Of a stretch of 64,000 nt of DNA, positions 25,370-38,846 are shown piece by piece; within the stretch, counting starts at the first letter, position 1; every line of letters starts with the position of its first letter. Source of the stretch: Vespula vulgaris (taxonomy: Eukaryota; Arthropoda; Insecta; Hymenoptera; Vespidae). The stretch is from the NCBI RefSeq assembly GCF_905475345.1, contig NC_066589.1, forward strand, positions 1,217,001 through 1,281,000, written 5' to 3'. The position numbers and the translations under genes were made by a program. The notes under the pieces were generated by a model. It was not told the DNA's origin and searched no databases. It was given only the letters and a program-made list of their open reading frames with translations.

Positions 25370-25404
25370 ATGGCGACCGGGCAGGATGGCAAGGAATCTC
25401 CCAG
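25370..25404 (+). CDS. Putative first coding exon of a short kinesin isoform
   Basis: Seen: ATG in the context gacgacATGG opens 11 codons (MATGQDGKESP) plus two bases of a split codon, ending CCCAG|GTACAA, a good donor. No convincing pyrimidine-rich acceptor lies just upstream, so it may be contiguous with the leader. The leftover AG joins the first base A of the exon at 53998 to make AGA (Arg), giving ...ESP-R-AAQKLNLSS with the frame kept. Upstream lie a CpG-rich promoter-like block near 23.6-23.8 kb and a purine-rich, leader-like tract. Inferred: an alternative start producing a kinesin with almost no N-terminal domain before the pre-motor linker. A donor match by chance is possible in a segment this short, and the frame preceding ATG is also open for some distance (from about 25349), so the exact start is not proven. 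Confidence 0.4.
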
Positions 25405-25423
25405 GTACAAATTTTCTTTATCG

Positions 25424-25425
<2 letters not shown>

Positions 25426-25478
<53 letters not shown>
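25426..25478. repeat. (AT)n directly after the start-exon donor
   Basis: Perfect AT run beginning about 20 bases into the putative intron. Confidence 0.95.
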
Positions 25479-25490
<12 letters not shown>

Positions 25491-25666
25491 ATACACATAC
25501 ACATACGTATAATATGTCGCGTCTTTCACTACGAAAATTTCATCCTTTCAATTCTAACAAACTCTTCAAGACGAAAATACGATACGCCGTCTTTGTCGAA
25601 GACAGTTTTAGTTGATCCGATAGTTACGTTGCTACGAGACGTAGCTTTGTCGTAAAAGCGAATAAG

Positions 25667-25723
25667 CAGCGACGACGACGACAACGACGACGACGATGAC
25701 GACGACGACGACGACGACGACGA
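25667..25723. repeat. (GAC)n triplet repeat
   Basis: About 19 GAC/ACG triplets with AAC and GAT interruptions. Confidence 0.9.
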
Positions 25724-25810
25724 GGACAGGCTCTTTGAAACGTACGAAACTCTGCGTCCTTTCGACGTGTCTTGCACGTTTATAAAAGAGAGAGAAAGAG
25801 AAAGAATGAG

Positions 25811-25855
<45 letters not shown>

Positions 25856-26009
25856 CTGATAGAGAGTCTCACATATACGAAAATCATATTGAAGTGAAAA
25901 TCAAAGCACGCTTACGACGTTCTCAACATTTTCTCTCTTTCTGTCTTCTTCCCTTGTCCTCTTTCTTCTCCTTCTCTCTCTCTCTCTCTCTCTTTTTCAC
26001 TTGTTGTTC

Positions 26010-26172
26010 ACTCTCGTCGTTGTTACGAGCTGCATCCTGAACGAAAGCTTTCTTCGTTCGGAGCAACGAAAGCGAGCTCATTATCGTCGCGCGAGTTTGC
26101 AACTAATTGGCAACGGCTGATTAAATTCTATGTATTTTCCAAACCTTCTCATATTCCTCTTCTCTCTCTTTC

Positions 26173-26213
<41 letters not shown>

Positions 26214-26460
26214 CTCTCTTTCGTCGAATGGAATGAGCCTACTATACGGAAAGAGAGAGAGAGAGAGAGAGACTCACCTATCGTCATAGCTTCGCCACGT
26301 TCATCCTCGGCTTATGGGGGTTTGGTCCAATTACGAAACGAACGATTTCCACGGATTACCAAAGCGAACTGCGGAAGTTCATTCGATGAGAGAGCGGAAC
26401 CGATTCATTTTTGCCGACCACTGTTCGATACCATCGAGCATCGAAATTAAATTCGTTTTG
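26010..26460. promoter_or_regulatory. Possible intronic regulatory element
   Basis: Two unique GC-balanced blocks (26015-26125 and 26273-26460) flank a CT-run/GA-run pair. The first contains gagctcattatcgtc and a ctaattggcaacggctgatt stretch with homeobox-like ATTA/TAAT cores. No splice-bounded frame was found. Confidence 0.15.
26178..26272. repeat. CT run facing GA run
   Basis: CT run 26178-26212 and GA run 26251-26272 are inverted complements separated by about 38 unique bases. Confidence 0.85.
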
Positions 26461-27893
26461 TGGCTACCGATCGACCGATGACAAATCGATCCCATCCTAT
26501 CGACAATCATTTCCTTCCTGACGATCATCCTAATCGATCTAAATAATAACGATTACGGACAGTCAAACCGTGTAATAGAGAGTATGCATAGTACGCACGA
26601 GTTATTGTCGTGAAAATGTCTACGACCGATAATAACTACGACGAATCGTGCAAGAAGTTGAAACGTAGTGTAACGATGAGCACCATAAAAATTTGCGTCC
26701 CTTCCTGACGGACACGTAATAACTAATTAAAAATACGCAAATTGCTGGAGCTCGTTAGTACCGGGACACGTGTTCGCATTTTTAATCGGTACGAGTACTC
26801 GAGTATACGTATATATGTATATCTGCGTATGTATGTGTGCAGTATGTACGCGCGTGTGTGTATTTGTGTAATGTATATATATATATATATAATAAGTATG
26901 TATATATATCGTGAGAATTCGATCGAACGAGTGAGTCTCTTTGGGAAAGAACAATCGAACATTGGATCGTAATTATTTGTCGTGCGTTGCTCCGCCACTG
27001 CGGAAAATAGTCGTTCGTTCGTTCGTTCGTTCGTGCGAGCGAGCGAGCAGACAAACGTGAAGGGTCGAATGAGTGGTTAGCGTAGGAAAAATTCGTTTAT
27101 ATTTTCCTCCGTCCCCGCGTGCACCAGCGTTTATCGAATATTATCGTTCGATCTTTCGCTCTCTCGCGCGGAAGCGTTATTAAAATGAGTCAAATCGAGC
27201 TCTCGCTCGTATATTGAGAGGAAAAATAAAGAGAAAGAGAAAGAAGAAGAGAGAGAGAAAGAGAGAGAGAGAAAGAGATAGAAGGGGGTTGAACTTTTTT
27301 GAAAAGTCCATGTCGAGGGTCGATTTAATTTGTCGACGCGAAAACGATTAACGAGTTCGAGCGTGAGCGTGGCTCGTTAACGATCAAAGGTACAATCATT
27401 GACAAATTTCGATAAATTTGTTCAACTGGGAAAAGGAATGCGTGTATATCATGATATAACAATATCATCATAAACGTCATATGTCGGGTATCGTATTCGA
27501 TCGATTGAAAAATTCAATGTCGATTCAATAAAATATGAAATATTTATATATGAATTATTTATTTCTTGAATGAGATAGAGAGAGATAGATAGATACGTAC
27601 ATAGACAGAAAAAATATATATATATATAAAGAATCAAAGAGAGAAAGAAAAAGAGAAAGGGAAAGAAAAAGAACGATAGATAGAAATACAAATTCTTCAG
27701 TATTATTCTTAAAGAGCAGGTATGATAAAAGGAAGAAAAGCTATATAATAATTTGTTTTTAAATCGACGTAGAAACGATCTTTGACCTTTCATCTCGATT
27801 CCAAGCGTCGCTTATTATATCTTCGCATCGTCATCGCAAAGGAAAGACTCCAATATTCCGGATATTGTATGAACCGAGGCACGCGATTATTTT

Positions 27894-28043
27894 TCTTCTT
27901 CTTCTTCTTCTTCTTCCTTTTCCACCTCCACTACCATCACCATCACCACCTCCTTTTCTACCTCCACCTCCACCTTCTCCACCTTCTCCACTTCCACCTC
28001 CACCTCCACCTTCTCCACCTTCTCCACCTTCTCCACCTTCTCC
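27894..28043. repeat. (TTC)n and CCACCT/CCACCTTCT minisatellite
   Basis: Poly-TTC passes into 6- and 9-base units; one frame reads PPSPPSPPSP. Confidence 0.9.
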
Positions 28044-28327
28044 GTCCGGTTATTACGAAACTTGCTTTCAGTGGCGGTGGTTGGTATACGCTTATACGTG
28101 GCACCAGGGAAAAATGTCGGATGTGTGCCCGTAGGGCTTTGTCATTTTCCTCTCCTCTCTCTCGGTATATATCTCCACCTTCTCTCGCACTCCGTCTCTT
28201 CTCTTCGTTTTCTCTTCAACGTACAAAGACAGCCACGGGCAATGAAAACGCTCGCGAGGAGAGTGTTCCCTTCTTTCTTTATCTCCCTCTTTCTATTTCT
28301 TTCTTTCTGTTTCTTTCTCTTACTCTC

Positions 28328-28357
28328 TTTATCTATCTATCTATCTATCTATCTATC
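28328..28357. repeat. (TATC)n
   Basis: Seven to eight TATC units. Confidence 0.9.
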
Positions 28358-29317
28358 TCTTTATTTTTATCTCCTCTCTTTTTATTTTTAACGCTCATTG
28401 GTAGCTCCTTTCCGCGAACCTTGTACCTTTTCCTTAAGCTCTTTTTTTTTTTTTTTTTCTTTTTAAAGGAAGTTCCTGCGAGAGAATTAATTTGGATCTT
28501 CGACGGAGATTCGATCTTTTTTAATATTTTTATTTTTATCTTCATCTCTCATCCTTTTTCTTTCCTCTCCCTTCGTTTGACTCGTCTATTAACTTTTAGT
28601 AGATCCTTTCTTTAAAGAAAAACTACGTGAGAGATAATTTGTATCTTCGATGGAGATTCAATTTTTTTATCGTTCTTAGTTTTTTTTTCTTTCATTCCTC
28701 TCCTTTTCTTTTTCTCTTCCTTTCGTTTGTCGAATCCAATCGACGCGAGGAAATATTTTCAACTCGAGTCGAAATTCTTTACGGTCAGCCGACTTTTCAC
28801 GATCTCTTGAACGAGAGAGAGAAAGAAAGAGAAAGAAAGAGAAAGAGAGAGAGATATCTTCGACAAGATGAAAGAGGGTCCGAGAGATCCAAATGGGGGT
28901 GGCGAGGGAAGTGGTTGCGGTAGGGGAGAAAAAAAAGAAAAAAGGAGAAAGAACAAGAAAAAAAAGGAGAAGGAAAGGGTGCTTGAAGGATCGCTCGCGG
29001 AAGGAACGTCAGACGAACGAGATGACGTACGTCGGCTCGTACGAAAAGACTCGAAAGAAAGCCCGCGGATTTTACACTTGTAGCTCGACACGTTGTGTCG
29101 GTACGCTTTGTACCCTTCGCCGCTATTTGCTTATCCTTTCTCCCTCTATATCTGTGAAAGAGGGAAAGGGAGAAACTTGGCATCTCTCTCATAAGCTTTT
29201 CTTGCGGTATACGTCTACTGTTTGTTCTGTCGACGATGCTGGCTCATTTCTTTTTCTTCTCCTTTTTCTATTCTCTCTCTTTCTCTCTCTCTCTTTTTGT
29301 TTCTTTTCTCCCTCCAC

Positions 29318-29352
<35 letters not shown>

Positions 29353-29897
29353 TTGTTTCGTTCTCTGTCCCTTTTTCTCCACATTTTTCTTCTCGATTTT
29401 CTGTCCTCTTTCAACTTTGTCATATTCGATGCTCCTCGTCGAAGTCCTCCCAAGACAATAAACAATAAATCCAATATTAACTCCAGATATCCCTGTTTGT
29501 GCCTCTCCAAGGATCAGAAAGTCCATAAAGTTATTCCCTTACCTTTGCGCGAAGACGATAAGAAAGAAAATATTTTTTGTCGATTTAATCCTAACGTTTC
29601 AGATATTCTTTGAGAATATAAGCTTTAGAAGTATTCTTTTAATCCATTCCGTATGACCTGAGTTCTTGGTACGTACGGCACTCTAGTATTTCTTTGGTTT
29701 CTTTCATTGGTTAATATCTTTCATCGGTAGAAGGCTAACGAACGATTCTTCTCACTGTAAAAAGGAAACTGTCTCGTCAGCTTCACTTCGCGAGGATGAG
29801 GAAGAGAATTGGCTGGAGTTTCTGTTCGGAAAATTGCGCTGTTGGATTCGGAGAATGAGGAAAAGAAAGATGAAAGAAAAAGATAGATAGATAGATC

Positions 29898-29929
<32 letters not shown>

Positions 29930-30280
29930 TAGGAAGGAAGAGAGAGAAACGAGCTTAATTTGTTTTCAGTCTTCTCCTTTGGAATCATCTCTATTTTTTT
30001 CCATTATACGCATTTCTCGATAGGGGGTACGAAGGGAGAACGAATTTTGTACAGAGAAAATGAGCCTTCTCGAAGATGAGGTTTTACTTCAATTTCATTT
30101 GAATGAACGAAATAAGGTACAATATGTTTATGTGTTTAATGAAACATAGAAATGATGCGAACAAAGAAGATAGAAAAATGTAACATTTTCATTTCTGTTA
30201 TTATGTATATATACAAGCATACATTACGTTGTTATATATACATTATTATTATACATATAAATATATACATTTTTATAAAT

Positions 30281-30291
30281 ACATATATATA

Positions 30292-30327
<36 letters not shown>

Positions 30328-30336
30328 TGTATGTAT
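30281..30336. repeat. (AT)n(ATGT)n
   Basis: AT run continuing as nine ATGT units. Confidence 0.95.
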
Positions 30337-30808
30337 ACAAAAATATTATACTTACAAAATCAAAACTATATTTGTTCGTTCTATTCTCATAATCATCAAT
30401 GCATACGATATCATCTTGTAAATATTTTCTTCGATTAAATGAACATTTATCAAAAATAATCGTCTTAATTAATAATATATAAGTAGACAAGATATAAGTT
30501 AAAATTGAAGAAAGAAAAAAGAAACGAAAGAACGAAAAGAAAAATCATCGAGAAGGATAGTTAAATCGCAAGATCGTCTTTAAGTAGATTTGTTTAAAAG
30601 TTTCATTGTTCTTAAAAATCGTTGTTTACCGAGTGCATCGATCCTCGTTAGATACATTATTCGAGGTCTTTGGAAATTAGTTTGAACTCTGGATATGCAG
30701 CACGAGGAAAAGGAAAGCCGTACTTAGTTAGTCGTAGACGACGACGAGGCGAAGTAAACCGGAGGCTAAACTTGCACATAATGACGGGAGATTGAAAAAG
30801 TTTTTGCA

Positions 30809-30902
30809 GAGAGAGAGAGAGAGACAGACAGAGAGAGAGAGACAGAGAAAGAGAAAGAGAGAGAGAGAGGGAGAAAGAGTAAAAAAAAAGGGAAAGAGAT
30901 AG
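30809..30902. repeat. (GA)n with GACA interruptions
   Basis: Interrupted GA tract. Confidence 0.9.
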
Positions 30903-31379
30903 AGATAGCGATAGAGGGAGAAACGACGGCACACCGCAGATTTTTTTCTCGTCGTTCACGCCTGTGAATGAATACGATAAGAGTATTCTCACTACTATAG
31001 TAGCCTTTCCTTGCCATCCCGCTTTTATCGGAAGTTATGCGATTATTCTGTTTTCTTTCTTACTCGCCGCGCCTTCTTACTTATCGTAGTTACGAATTCG
31101 TTCGGTACGAAGAAAGTAGAAAATTTACTTACATTCTTCTTCGAGAAAAACGAAAGATGAGTCAGTCGTTAATTTAAAGAAGAATTCGTCGTGCGTTACC
31201 TTCGCGATATTATTGTTTAATTATGGAGACTAAACCATTTTGACTGGATGACAAGATCGTACGTATTAAAAATAATAGATTGATATTGTTTGACATTTTT
31301 TTTTGTCGGAAGATAAAGCAGTCGATCGTCAAAGTTAATTCGACTAATCGCAAGTAAAGAGCCGTGTAAGGAGGGTTCT

Positions 31380-31384
<5 letters not shown>

Positions 31385-31443
<59 letters not shown>
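31385..31443. repeat. (CT)n
   Basis: Perfect CT run of about 29 units. Confidence 0.95.
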
Positions 31444-31445
<2 letters not shown>

Positions 31446-33336
31446 AGAAAGAACATTAATTACGTTCAACTCTACGTTTGTTTTCTCCTTCTTTTCTTTT
31501 ATCCTCTTTATCCCTCTTTTTTTCTCTCTCTTTCTCTTTTTTTCTCTCTATATACCGTGTAGATAAAGTCAAGGGAAAAGAAATAGGGTGATGTTCACGG
31601 GCCGTCAAATATCTCGACGAGTCAATGAGAGAACGAAAGATTAAATACGTGTCTACTACGCATATACCCATGTATATCTGTGTTAGAAGAATCAAAGGTA
31701 GGAAAAGGTATATATACAGGTTGAGTATAAGGGCAAGGCAGGTCAAGGGAAAGAGCTTTTTGACCGAGGTGTGCCATTCGGTAGAGCTTGTCGTGCGCGA
31801 AGGAGTCAAAAGAAGGGGTGGTTGGAAGGCTGAAGGAGAGAATGAGATGGTAAAGGAAAGGGGAAGAGGGTGGAACGAAATAAGAAAAATCGGAGAAAGA
31901 AAGAATAGTGAGAGTAGGGGGAGTAGGGTAGGCCGAGAATCCTTTTCGAAATCACCTTTAGAAGCCAATCGAGCCATTCGCTTTGCGAACCTGCCGACCA
32001 CCGATTACGGACTTATTTATCGACTCTATTGTCCTCCCTTTCGTTTCCCTTTTTCCAGGAGACGCCCAAATCGAAAATAAAAAAAAAAAGAAAGGAAGAT
32101 AGACAGAGTGGTTCCGTTCAATTCTTTTCGTAACATATTACCTCCTCATTTTTCGATCATCTTTACGAGTGCTTTTCTACATCCACATCTTCGTTTTGTT
32201 GTTTTCTATCATGTTTCAATCGATTAATGTGTGCTGCGTCTGGATATTTCAATGATGATTTATCGCCATAACGATTGTTTTCTTTCGTTTTTCTTTTAGT
32301 CTCTTTTTCTTTCTTTTTCCTTTATTTTTTGTTCTTCTTTTGAAATTATTAATTTACAAAATTCTTCGAGTAAGAGGAATAAAAGAAATATATATATATT
32401 TTTTATATAATTATATATATAAATAAAATGCTTTTTTTATAATTTTCGCTAGAAAGTTCGTTCGTATCGAGGAGAAAAGAAAAAAGGAGAAATAGTTAAC
32501 ACGATCACACCGTTTGGTGCTAACTAATGATCTTTAAGGAGAAATACTTCAAGTGGTAACTACGAATTAGGATCAGGAGTTAGGTTCATTTCCGTTTAAA
32601 AGGAAAAGTCAGGAAGGATACAAGAGTAAAGGGTGTAATGTAGGGTCGAAGGAAGGCAAAAGAAAATTCTATTTCAAGGAGAGAAATTACGTACATACGG
32701 GTGTAGATCGGATAGAAGGATCGGTAAAAGGTGGCAGCTCGTAGCCGGAGGTAAAAGGGGTAAGTCGACCGAATCGATCAACGGCTTTTCAACGAACGTC
32801 CACCTTCTCTCCTTCTATAATACCACCTTTCTTTCTTCCTTTCTCTCTTTCTTTCATTCTTTCTATGAGAAACCGATACCCAAGCAAAAAGGCTTCTACT
32901 AGGCTTTTCTTTTTCACGGTACAACGTTACGTCCACTCTACGATCTATGTACGTGTACTTAAGTGTATATATATATATATATAGCATATAATATAAAACG
33001 AGTGCGAATGCAGGAAGAAAAGAGTGTTTCGTGATGTAGCATTTTGCATAAGCGATATCTCGATGTCCATTGCAATAGCGAGAGTATTCGAGTCGACTCC
33101 CTTCGAGACTCCCTGGAGTCACTCTACTTTACTCTCTCTTTCTCTTTCTCTTTCGCTTTCTCTCTTTTACTTTCTTTCTCACTCTCTTTTTTCACCTTCT
33201 TTTCCAACGTGTAACTTCCTCGAGACGCGGAGCGTGCATCCCGTGAAAAGAAGTAAAGTCGACGGGATGAAGTCGGAATAATAAAAACGACAGGAGTGGA
33301 AGAAGTTCCTCGTAGTATCCATATATGTGTAAGTTA

Positions 33337-33337
<1 letters not shown>

Positions 33338-33379
<42 letters not shown>
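33338..33379. repeat. (AT)n
   Basis: Perfect AT run. Confidence 0.95.
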
Positions 33380-33381
<2 letters not shown>

Positions 33382-34216
33382 AGGCGTACATTTTATTTGA
33401 TGTCCATTTCCATCATGACGTTGAGTATGCGGAATCCTAGATGGTTACGTTTACTGTCTATCTTATACGCTGACCATTTTCTTTTGAAGCATGGAAAATG
33501 ACTATAGTAAATAAAAGTAAATATATATATATATATTTTTTATATTATATATATTTTTTTCATACACATATATATATAGTTTTTTCTTCTCTTTCTCGAT
33601 CGATTAGAAAGAAACATTGCGTTTGATTTATTTCATTATTCTTAGACTTATTTCTTTAATATTAAAAGAAAACGTTAATCATTGCCGAAAGATGATTGAG
33701 AAACTCATTTTCCTTTTTCTTCTTTTTGTTACTTCTTATGGGGTATTGGTGCGTTCTCCCAAAGCCATCATAAACCATTGTCATGAATTTATTTCGGAGT
33801 GTTGAGATTCTCTCTTTCTCTCTTTCTCTCTTTCTCTCTTAATCAAGACATCGACGCAACGAGAATAGCAATATAGGGAAGAAGAAGGATGTGAGAGAGA
33901 AAAGACTCGTAGAACTTTCGTAATTATGCGAGTACGCGCCTTTCTGGGATAAACTGTTCTCTCTTCTCCATCTCTCTTTCTCTGTTAACTATACTCACTC
34001 TGATCTCTACTTCTCCTTCTCTCACGATGATGTCTCTGTTCCGTTTCTCTCGTCTCACCTCGGCGAGACTCTCCTCTACGTGATGTGAACGCTGAACGTC
34101 CAACATTCGTCGCTCGATACGTACCCTTAGGTCCTCTTTCCTCATCCCTTAGTCCTTCACAGGGTGAAGTCTTCGATTCTTTCCTCTTTTTATTTCCTTC
34201 TTTCTTTGTCCCTCTT

Positions 34217-34218
<2 letters not shown>

Positions 34219-34281
<63 letters not shown>

Positions 34282-34283
34282 TT
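34219..34283. repeat. (CT)n
   Basis: CT run with a single TATC interruption. Confidence 0.95.
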
Positions 34284-34808
34284 CTCTTTCTCGTTTTATT
34301 TCTTACTCCATCTCCGTCTTACCATCCACCAGAATATGAAAATAAAATCAATACCAATGTTTCGTAGTTCACAAGTGTTAAATTGAGTCGTATTTTACAC
34401 CTCATGTTATTCAACAAGAAAACGAAACATGTATTTTACATTCCACGAAAAATTCCCTTTTATTTCCTTGCTAAGGCATTTTTTTTTCTTCTGAAACTTT
34501 TCAAAGAGTGCATGCTCTGTCAAAACAGAGAAAAGTTGTACAGGAAATAAAAGAAATAAGGAAAAGAAAGAATATTTTTTTCTCAGACATTTAAGAAGAA
34601 AAAAAGAAAGAAAGAAAGCACGATATAACGTTGTTCTAATGGATGGCAAGTTGATGGTAGACCAATGAAAAGACATAGTGGAGCACTATCCCAGTCTATT
34701 ATGTTCCGTCAAACTCAAAGCATCCATCATACAGTCTACGTCACTCAGCGGACACCCCTTTGCCAGCTTCGAAACATATACGTGAGCGCGCGCACACGTC
34801 GTTTATGG

Positions 34809-34947
34809 TCAAACGTGAAGGGTTTCAGCACATCCAGTCCCGTTTTCTGGATATCCCGTGGGATAGAAACCTGCGTTGGTGGGAACGTATCCACTGACGT
34901 GACTATCGGCTTGATACCTTCCACATTTTGACATCTTTGAAAGATAT
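34809..34947 (-). CDS. Short minus-strand ORF with protein-like composition
   Basis: On the minus strand an ATG opens MSKCGRYQADSHVSGYVPTN, followed by AGFYPTGYPENGTGCAETLHV and a stop, within a longer open frame that turns lysine-rich upstream. Tyr/Gly/Pro spacing and codon use look less random than the surroundings. A donor-like AACGCAG|GTTTCT lies inside. The opposite strand also has an open frame through the segment (34665-34931). No family is recognised. The whole 34640-34930 block is GC-richer than its neighbours and may instead be a conserved regulatory element. Confidence 0.2.
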
Positions 34948-35168
34948 CTATGTGTATTCTTCGAGGATATGTACATGTTCTTTTTCTTTTTATTTTTCTT
35001 TCTTTCTTTTTCTTTTTCTTTTTTTTTTTTTTCTTTCACGACTTTTCATCATAGGATTCTTTCTCTGATCCATCGTCCCTACGGCGTTAAAAAACTTGGC
35101 GTTTCTATCCTGTTCCCTTTGAAGCTTATCCCTCTCTTTCTGTTTTTTCTATGATCAATATAAAAAAT

Positions 35169-35171
<3 letters not shown>

Positions 35172-35214
<43 letters not shown>
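35172..35214. repeat. (GA)n
   Basis: Perfect GA run. Confidence 0.95.
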
Positions 35215-35217
<3 letters not shown>

Positions 35218-35801
35218 ATCGTTTCGAATAATAACAAGAGAAAAAAAGAAATATTTATCTTTTTCGTGGATCAAAAAAGATTTTATTCGTTCGTTCGTTA
35301 TCGTTCCTTTTTTTTTTATTATTTATCCTTTTCTGCCTTACAATAATTTTTATTAAATTTAATATAAGATTCGTATTAAGCCTGTTAGAATAATTTTTAT
35401 TAATCATTAATTTCTCAATAATATAATTCTTAATTTGAAAATAATATAATTAAGTTTGTAACTTCAATGATTTAATGATATAATAGAATCATTAATTTTT
35501 AATCTCTTCTTTCGTAATTTTTATTAATAAGACATACCTGTACTCACGAACGTCAATCTTTGTAGTTTCTTTCGACGTTGACGTTAGTAACTTCGTCGAA
35601 TGAACGACGAACGGCACGTATATAAGCACGACTCTCGCCAACTATTTTCATCCCTTTGAAAAATGAATTACGAGTCGAGCGAGCAGAAATGCCATGTTGA
35701 AGATGTTGCCTTGCAATTTTAATTTGAATTCACCGTTACGTTTTCGTCGCCGTAAGGCATAATTTAGGAATTGCACCAATATTTCTCGCTACAGAGTTAG
35801 A

Positions 35802-35805
<4 letters not shown>

Positions 35806-35842
<37 letters not shown>
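35806..35842. repeat. (GA)n
   Basis: Near-perfect GA run. Confidence 0.95.
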
Positions 35843-35845
<3 letters not shown>

Positions 35846-36597
35846 TATTTTAATTGTTTCAAATTTACTATCGCTAACCATCTTCTTTGATCTACCCGAC
35901 ACTAAGATGCACATTCCGTTCAAGGAATTTCCGCAACCATAATGTCAATCTATTTTTCGATCTCTTAAATCAACGAGTGAATTCAAAGTTATTAATCATT
36001 TTTCTTTATTTTCTCTCATTTTTTTTCTATTTTCTTTTTATCTAATATAAAAGTTTAAATAACAATAGTTATTTATGATTAGACGATATTACGATTTTAT
36101 CAGTACAAATATAATTTACCTATGCGTATTTAATAAATTTTCATAAACGCACGTAAGAGTTCCATTAATTTCTTTCTAACTAATATGTAAACGTTCGTTT
36201 CAAAAATGTCGTGTCGAAAAAGGAAAGAAAAAAAAAACAAAAAAAAAAGAAAGAAAAGGAAAAAAGTCTGGCAGACGTATTTTAAATCGAAGTGCAGAGA
36301 TTTATCAATTACCACAAGCACACCATCGTCAGTGCCGGTCGTGTCACGAATTTTCAGCCGTTCGCTCAAGAATTTTCAGATTTAATGATCACCTCGTAGA
36401 ACGATACTTCGTTAATTTCAATCGGGTCGATCTAACCAATTAACTCGGAACTCCTCCAAACAGTTCACCCTTAAACTTTTACTTTTCTCGAGATACTCAT
36501 CCGTAAATGGGCGAACCGAGCGACGATTCGTTAATTAGTAGTGTAAACGAGATCGGTGCGTAAGACGTGATCTTCTTTAGTGGAATAAGAGGTAAGA

Positions 36598-36832
36598 GAA
36601 GAAGAAGTCGAAGAATGAGAAGGAGAAGGAGGAGGAGAAGGAGAAGGAGGAGAAGGGGAGGGGTGTATTACGCATTCCTTTACGTAAGATTTACGCTGAG
36701 CAACAAGCTGGAAGGCAGCCCTTTGTTGTTTTGCCCGTACGCAAGTAAACCGTGAGAGGTAGATGAGGGATAGGGGGAGAGGATAGTACTAGTAGTAGTG
36801 ATAGTAATAGTAGTAGTAGTAATAGTAGTAGA
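36598..36832. repeat. (GGA)n/(GAA)n and (AGT)n triplet tracts
   Basis: Purine triplets at 36598-36660 and AGT/ATAGT triplets at 36786-36832, with unique sequence between. Confidence 0.85.
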
Positions 36833-37228
36833 CCGTCGAGGTAAACGGGTGAGGAGAAGGGGGGGGGATACTGTTGTTGGTGGTTGGTATTGCCGTTGCT
36901 TCCGAAGCTAAAGAGAAAAGAGCGAGAGAGATAGATAAAGGGAAGAGACTATCTAAGGCTTCTCGAAACTTAGCGAATACTTGTCAAGAGCTCGAGACTT
37001 CCTGTACCGAGTGAATGTTACTTGAAAGACGGAAGGGTTTAAGGAAGGAACCGAGGGTAGAAGAGAGGGTTGGTGGTGGGAGTTGTGGTGGTACGCCGAA
37101 AAGCGAAGGGGAAGGGATGGAAGCTCTCGCAAGAAGTCGGTGCCTCCGGCATGTACGGAGTTAGCTCTTGCTCCTACGTTTCATGTTACGAATGGACAGC
37201 TTCTAAGCCGGCATCTACCCTTCACTTT

Positions 37229-37265
<37 letters not shown>

Positions 37266-37567
37266 GCTTCTCTTTCTCTTTCTCTGTTTCTATCTCTGTC
37301 TTACATATACATAGAATTTAGTATGGTTACTACTATGTATAATATCTATAGATATATATGTTCCTGCTGGTATAAGGTCTCTACATTTAATATAAGCATA
37401 ATTCATATGCAGGGTTACCACGAATTCATGCTGGTCTCTTTGATTAGAAGATTAGTTCGAGAGGGAAACTCTACTCCTATAAAGTTAGATAAAGATATAC
37501 CGTTACTCTACGATACTGTCTATCCGAGTTTCATCGAACTGGATTTTTTCGTTTTGATTTGTTCTTC

Positions 37568-37600
<33 letters not shown>

Positions 37601-38779
37601 TTTTTATATACAGCAAATTATTTTAATACGTTTATTAAAATATTTTAATAGCGGAGAAACTGTGAAGTTTGCAAAACTTGGAAATACTTTAATATCTCTC
37701 TCTCTCTCTCTTTCTCTCTACATCTTTCTTCTTCTTCTTTCTTCGATATTAGATGGTATGTTAAAATGCGAAAATCAAAGCTATAAGGAAAAGGAAGAAC
37801 GCGCAAAGAGGAAGTCGGGATAGGAAAGCGAAGGAAGCTTTTGAAGTCGCATAGTTCTCGCTGTTGGCACGCAGACGTTGCGTGTCCAGAAGAACTTCGC
37901 ATTATTATCAGACGTAGTCGCGAAATACGATGAAGGAAAGGAGAGATGAGAGAGCAGTGCTTACTATTAAACGTAGTAAGCAAAAGTGGGTAAGAGATTG
38001 ACGAATTAAAATGAAAAAGAATGGAAGGAGCTTTGCGAGGAGTGGGTTCGTGGTGGTTTTACTATATAAGTTTCTTCTTCTACATTCTTTCTCCGTCGTT
38101 TCACGTTTGGATACAAATCCAGATACAAGCCTCGAGAACTTGCAAATTGAGATTTCGTGACGGGTATTTATTTCTCATTCGTGCCGATCGATTTCGGATT
38201 TATTTCGGATTACTTTCGGGATTTTTTCTTCCTCTTGAAGAACGATAAAAGAAAAAGAGAGAGAGAGAGAGAGAGAGCAGAAAAAAAGGAAACACCAATA
38301 CTTTACGAAAAGCTTCTAAATAATTTCCTTTTATTTTTTCTTTTCTTTCCTCTTTCCCTCTCTTTCTTTAATTCTCCTTCATTGATCAAAGAGATAATCA
38401 CACGGAGAAGCAATTTTCAAACGCGTCCATCTATATATATCTTGCATCACATCGATTTCATCCTTTTCACTTAACGAAAATCTATTCGTCGTAGATCCGT
38501 CGTCTTAGCTGTAATCATCTTGGTTGGTTTCTTTTCTACAGCGAATAGAGTCGTTTAATCATGCTCGAAACTCTATACATCGCTCTCGCTGTTTTCTTAC
38601 GATCCTCCTAATCAAATTTAACCGAAGGTTTTTCATATAAAAGATTTTCACAAATGTATTTATTACTCAGAATTTCTTCGAAATTATCCAAAAATTTCTT
38701 CTCTTTCTCTTTATCTCTATCTCTTTATAAAAGTACTCTCGTTATCTGTTCGTCGATAAAGAGAAAGATAGGTAGCTAC

Positions 38780-38782
<3 letters not shown>

Positions 38783-38843
<61 letters not shown>
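38783..38843. repeat. (GA)n
   Basis: Perfect GA run of about 30 units. Confidence 0.95.

Positions 38844-38846
<3 letters not shown>

Noticed and set aside
27782..28615. 277-codon plus-strand frame
   Set aside because: Composed of TTC, CCACCT, CTTT and TATC simple repeats read through. No start context, splice pattern or domain.
28893..29468. 191-codon plus-strand frame
   Set aside because: A purine-rich tract followed by a CT tract. The opposite strand is equally open.
31456..32080. Overlapping frames of 181 (minus) and 151 (plus) codons
   Set aside because: Both strands open through an AG-rich unique stretch. No splice borders, no recognisable motif.
36567..36601. 11-base microexon between ttctttag and GAG|GTAAGA
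   Set aside because: Both motifs are common by chance in purine/pyrimidine-biased DNA, and nothing else supports an exon of 11 bases.
37083..37823. 246-codon plus-strand frame
   Set aside because: Interrupted by CT microsatellites. Only the sub-segment near 37405-37560 was kept as a weak finding.
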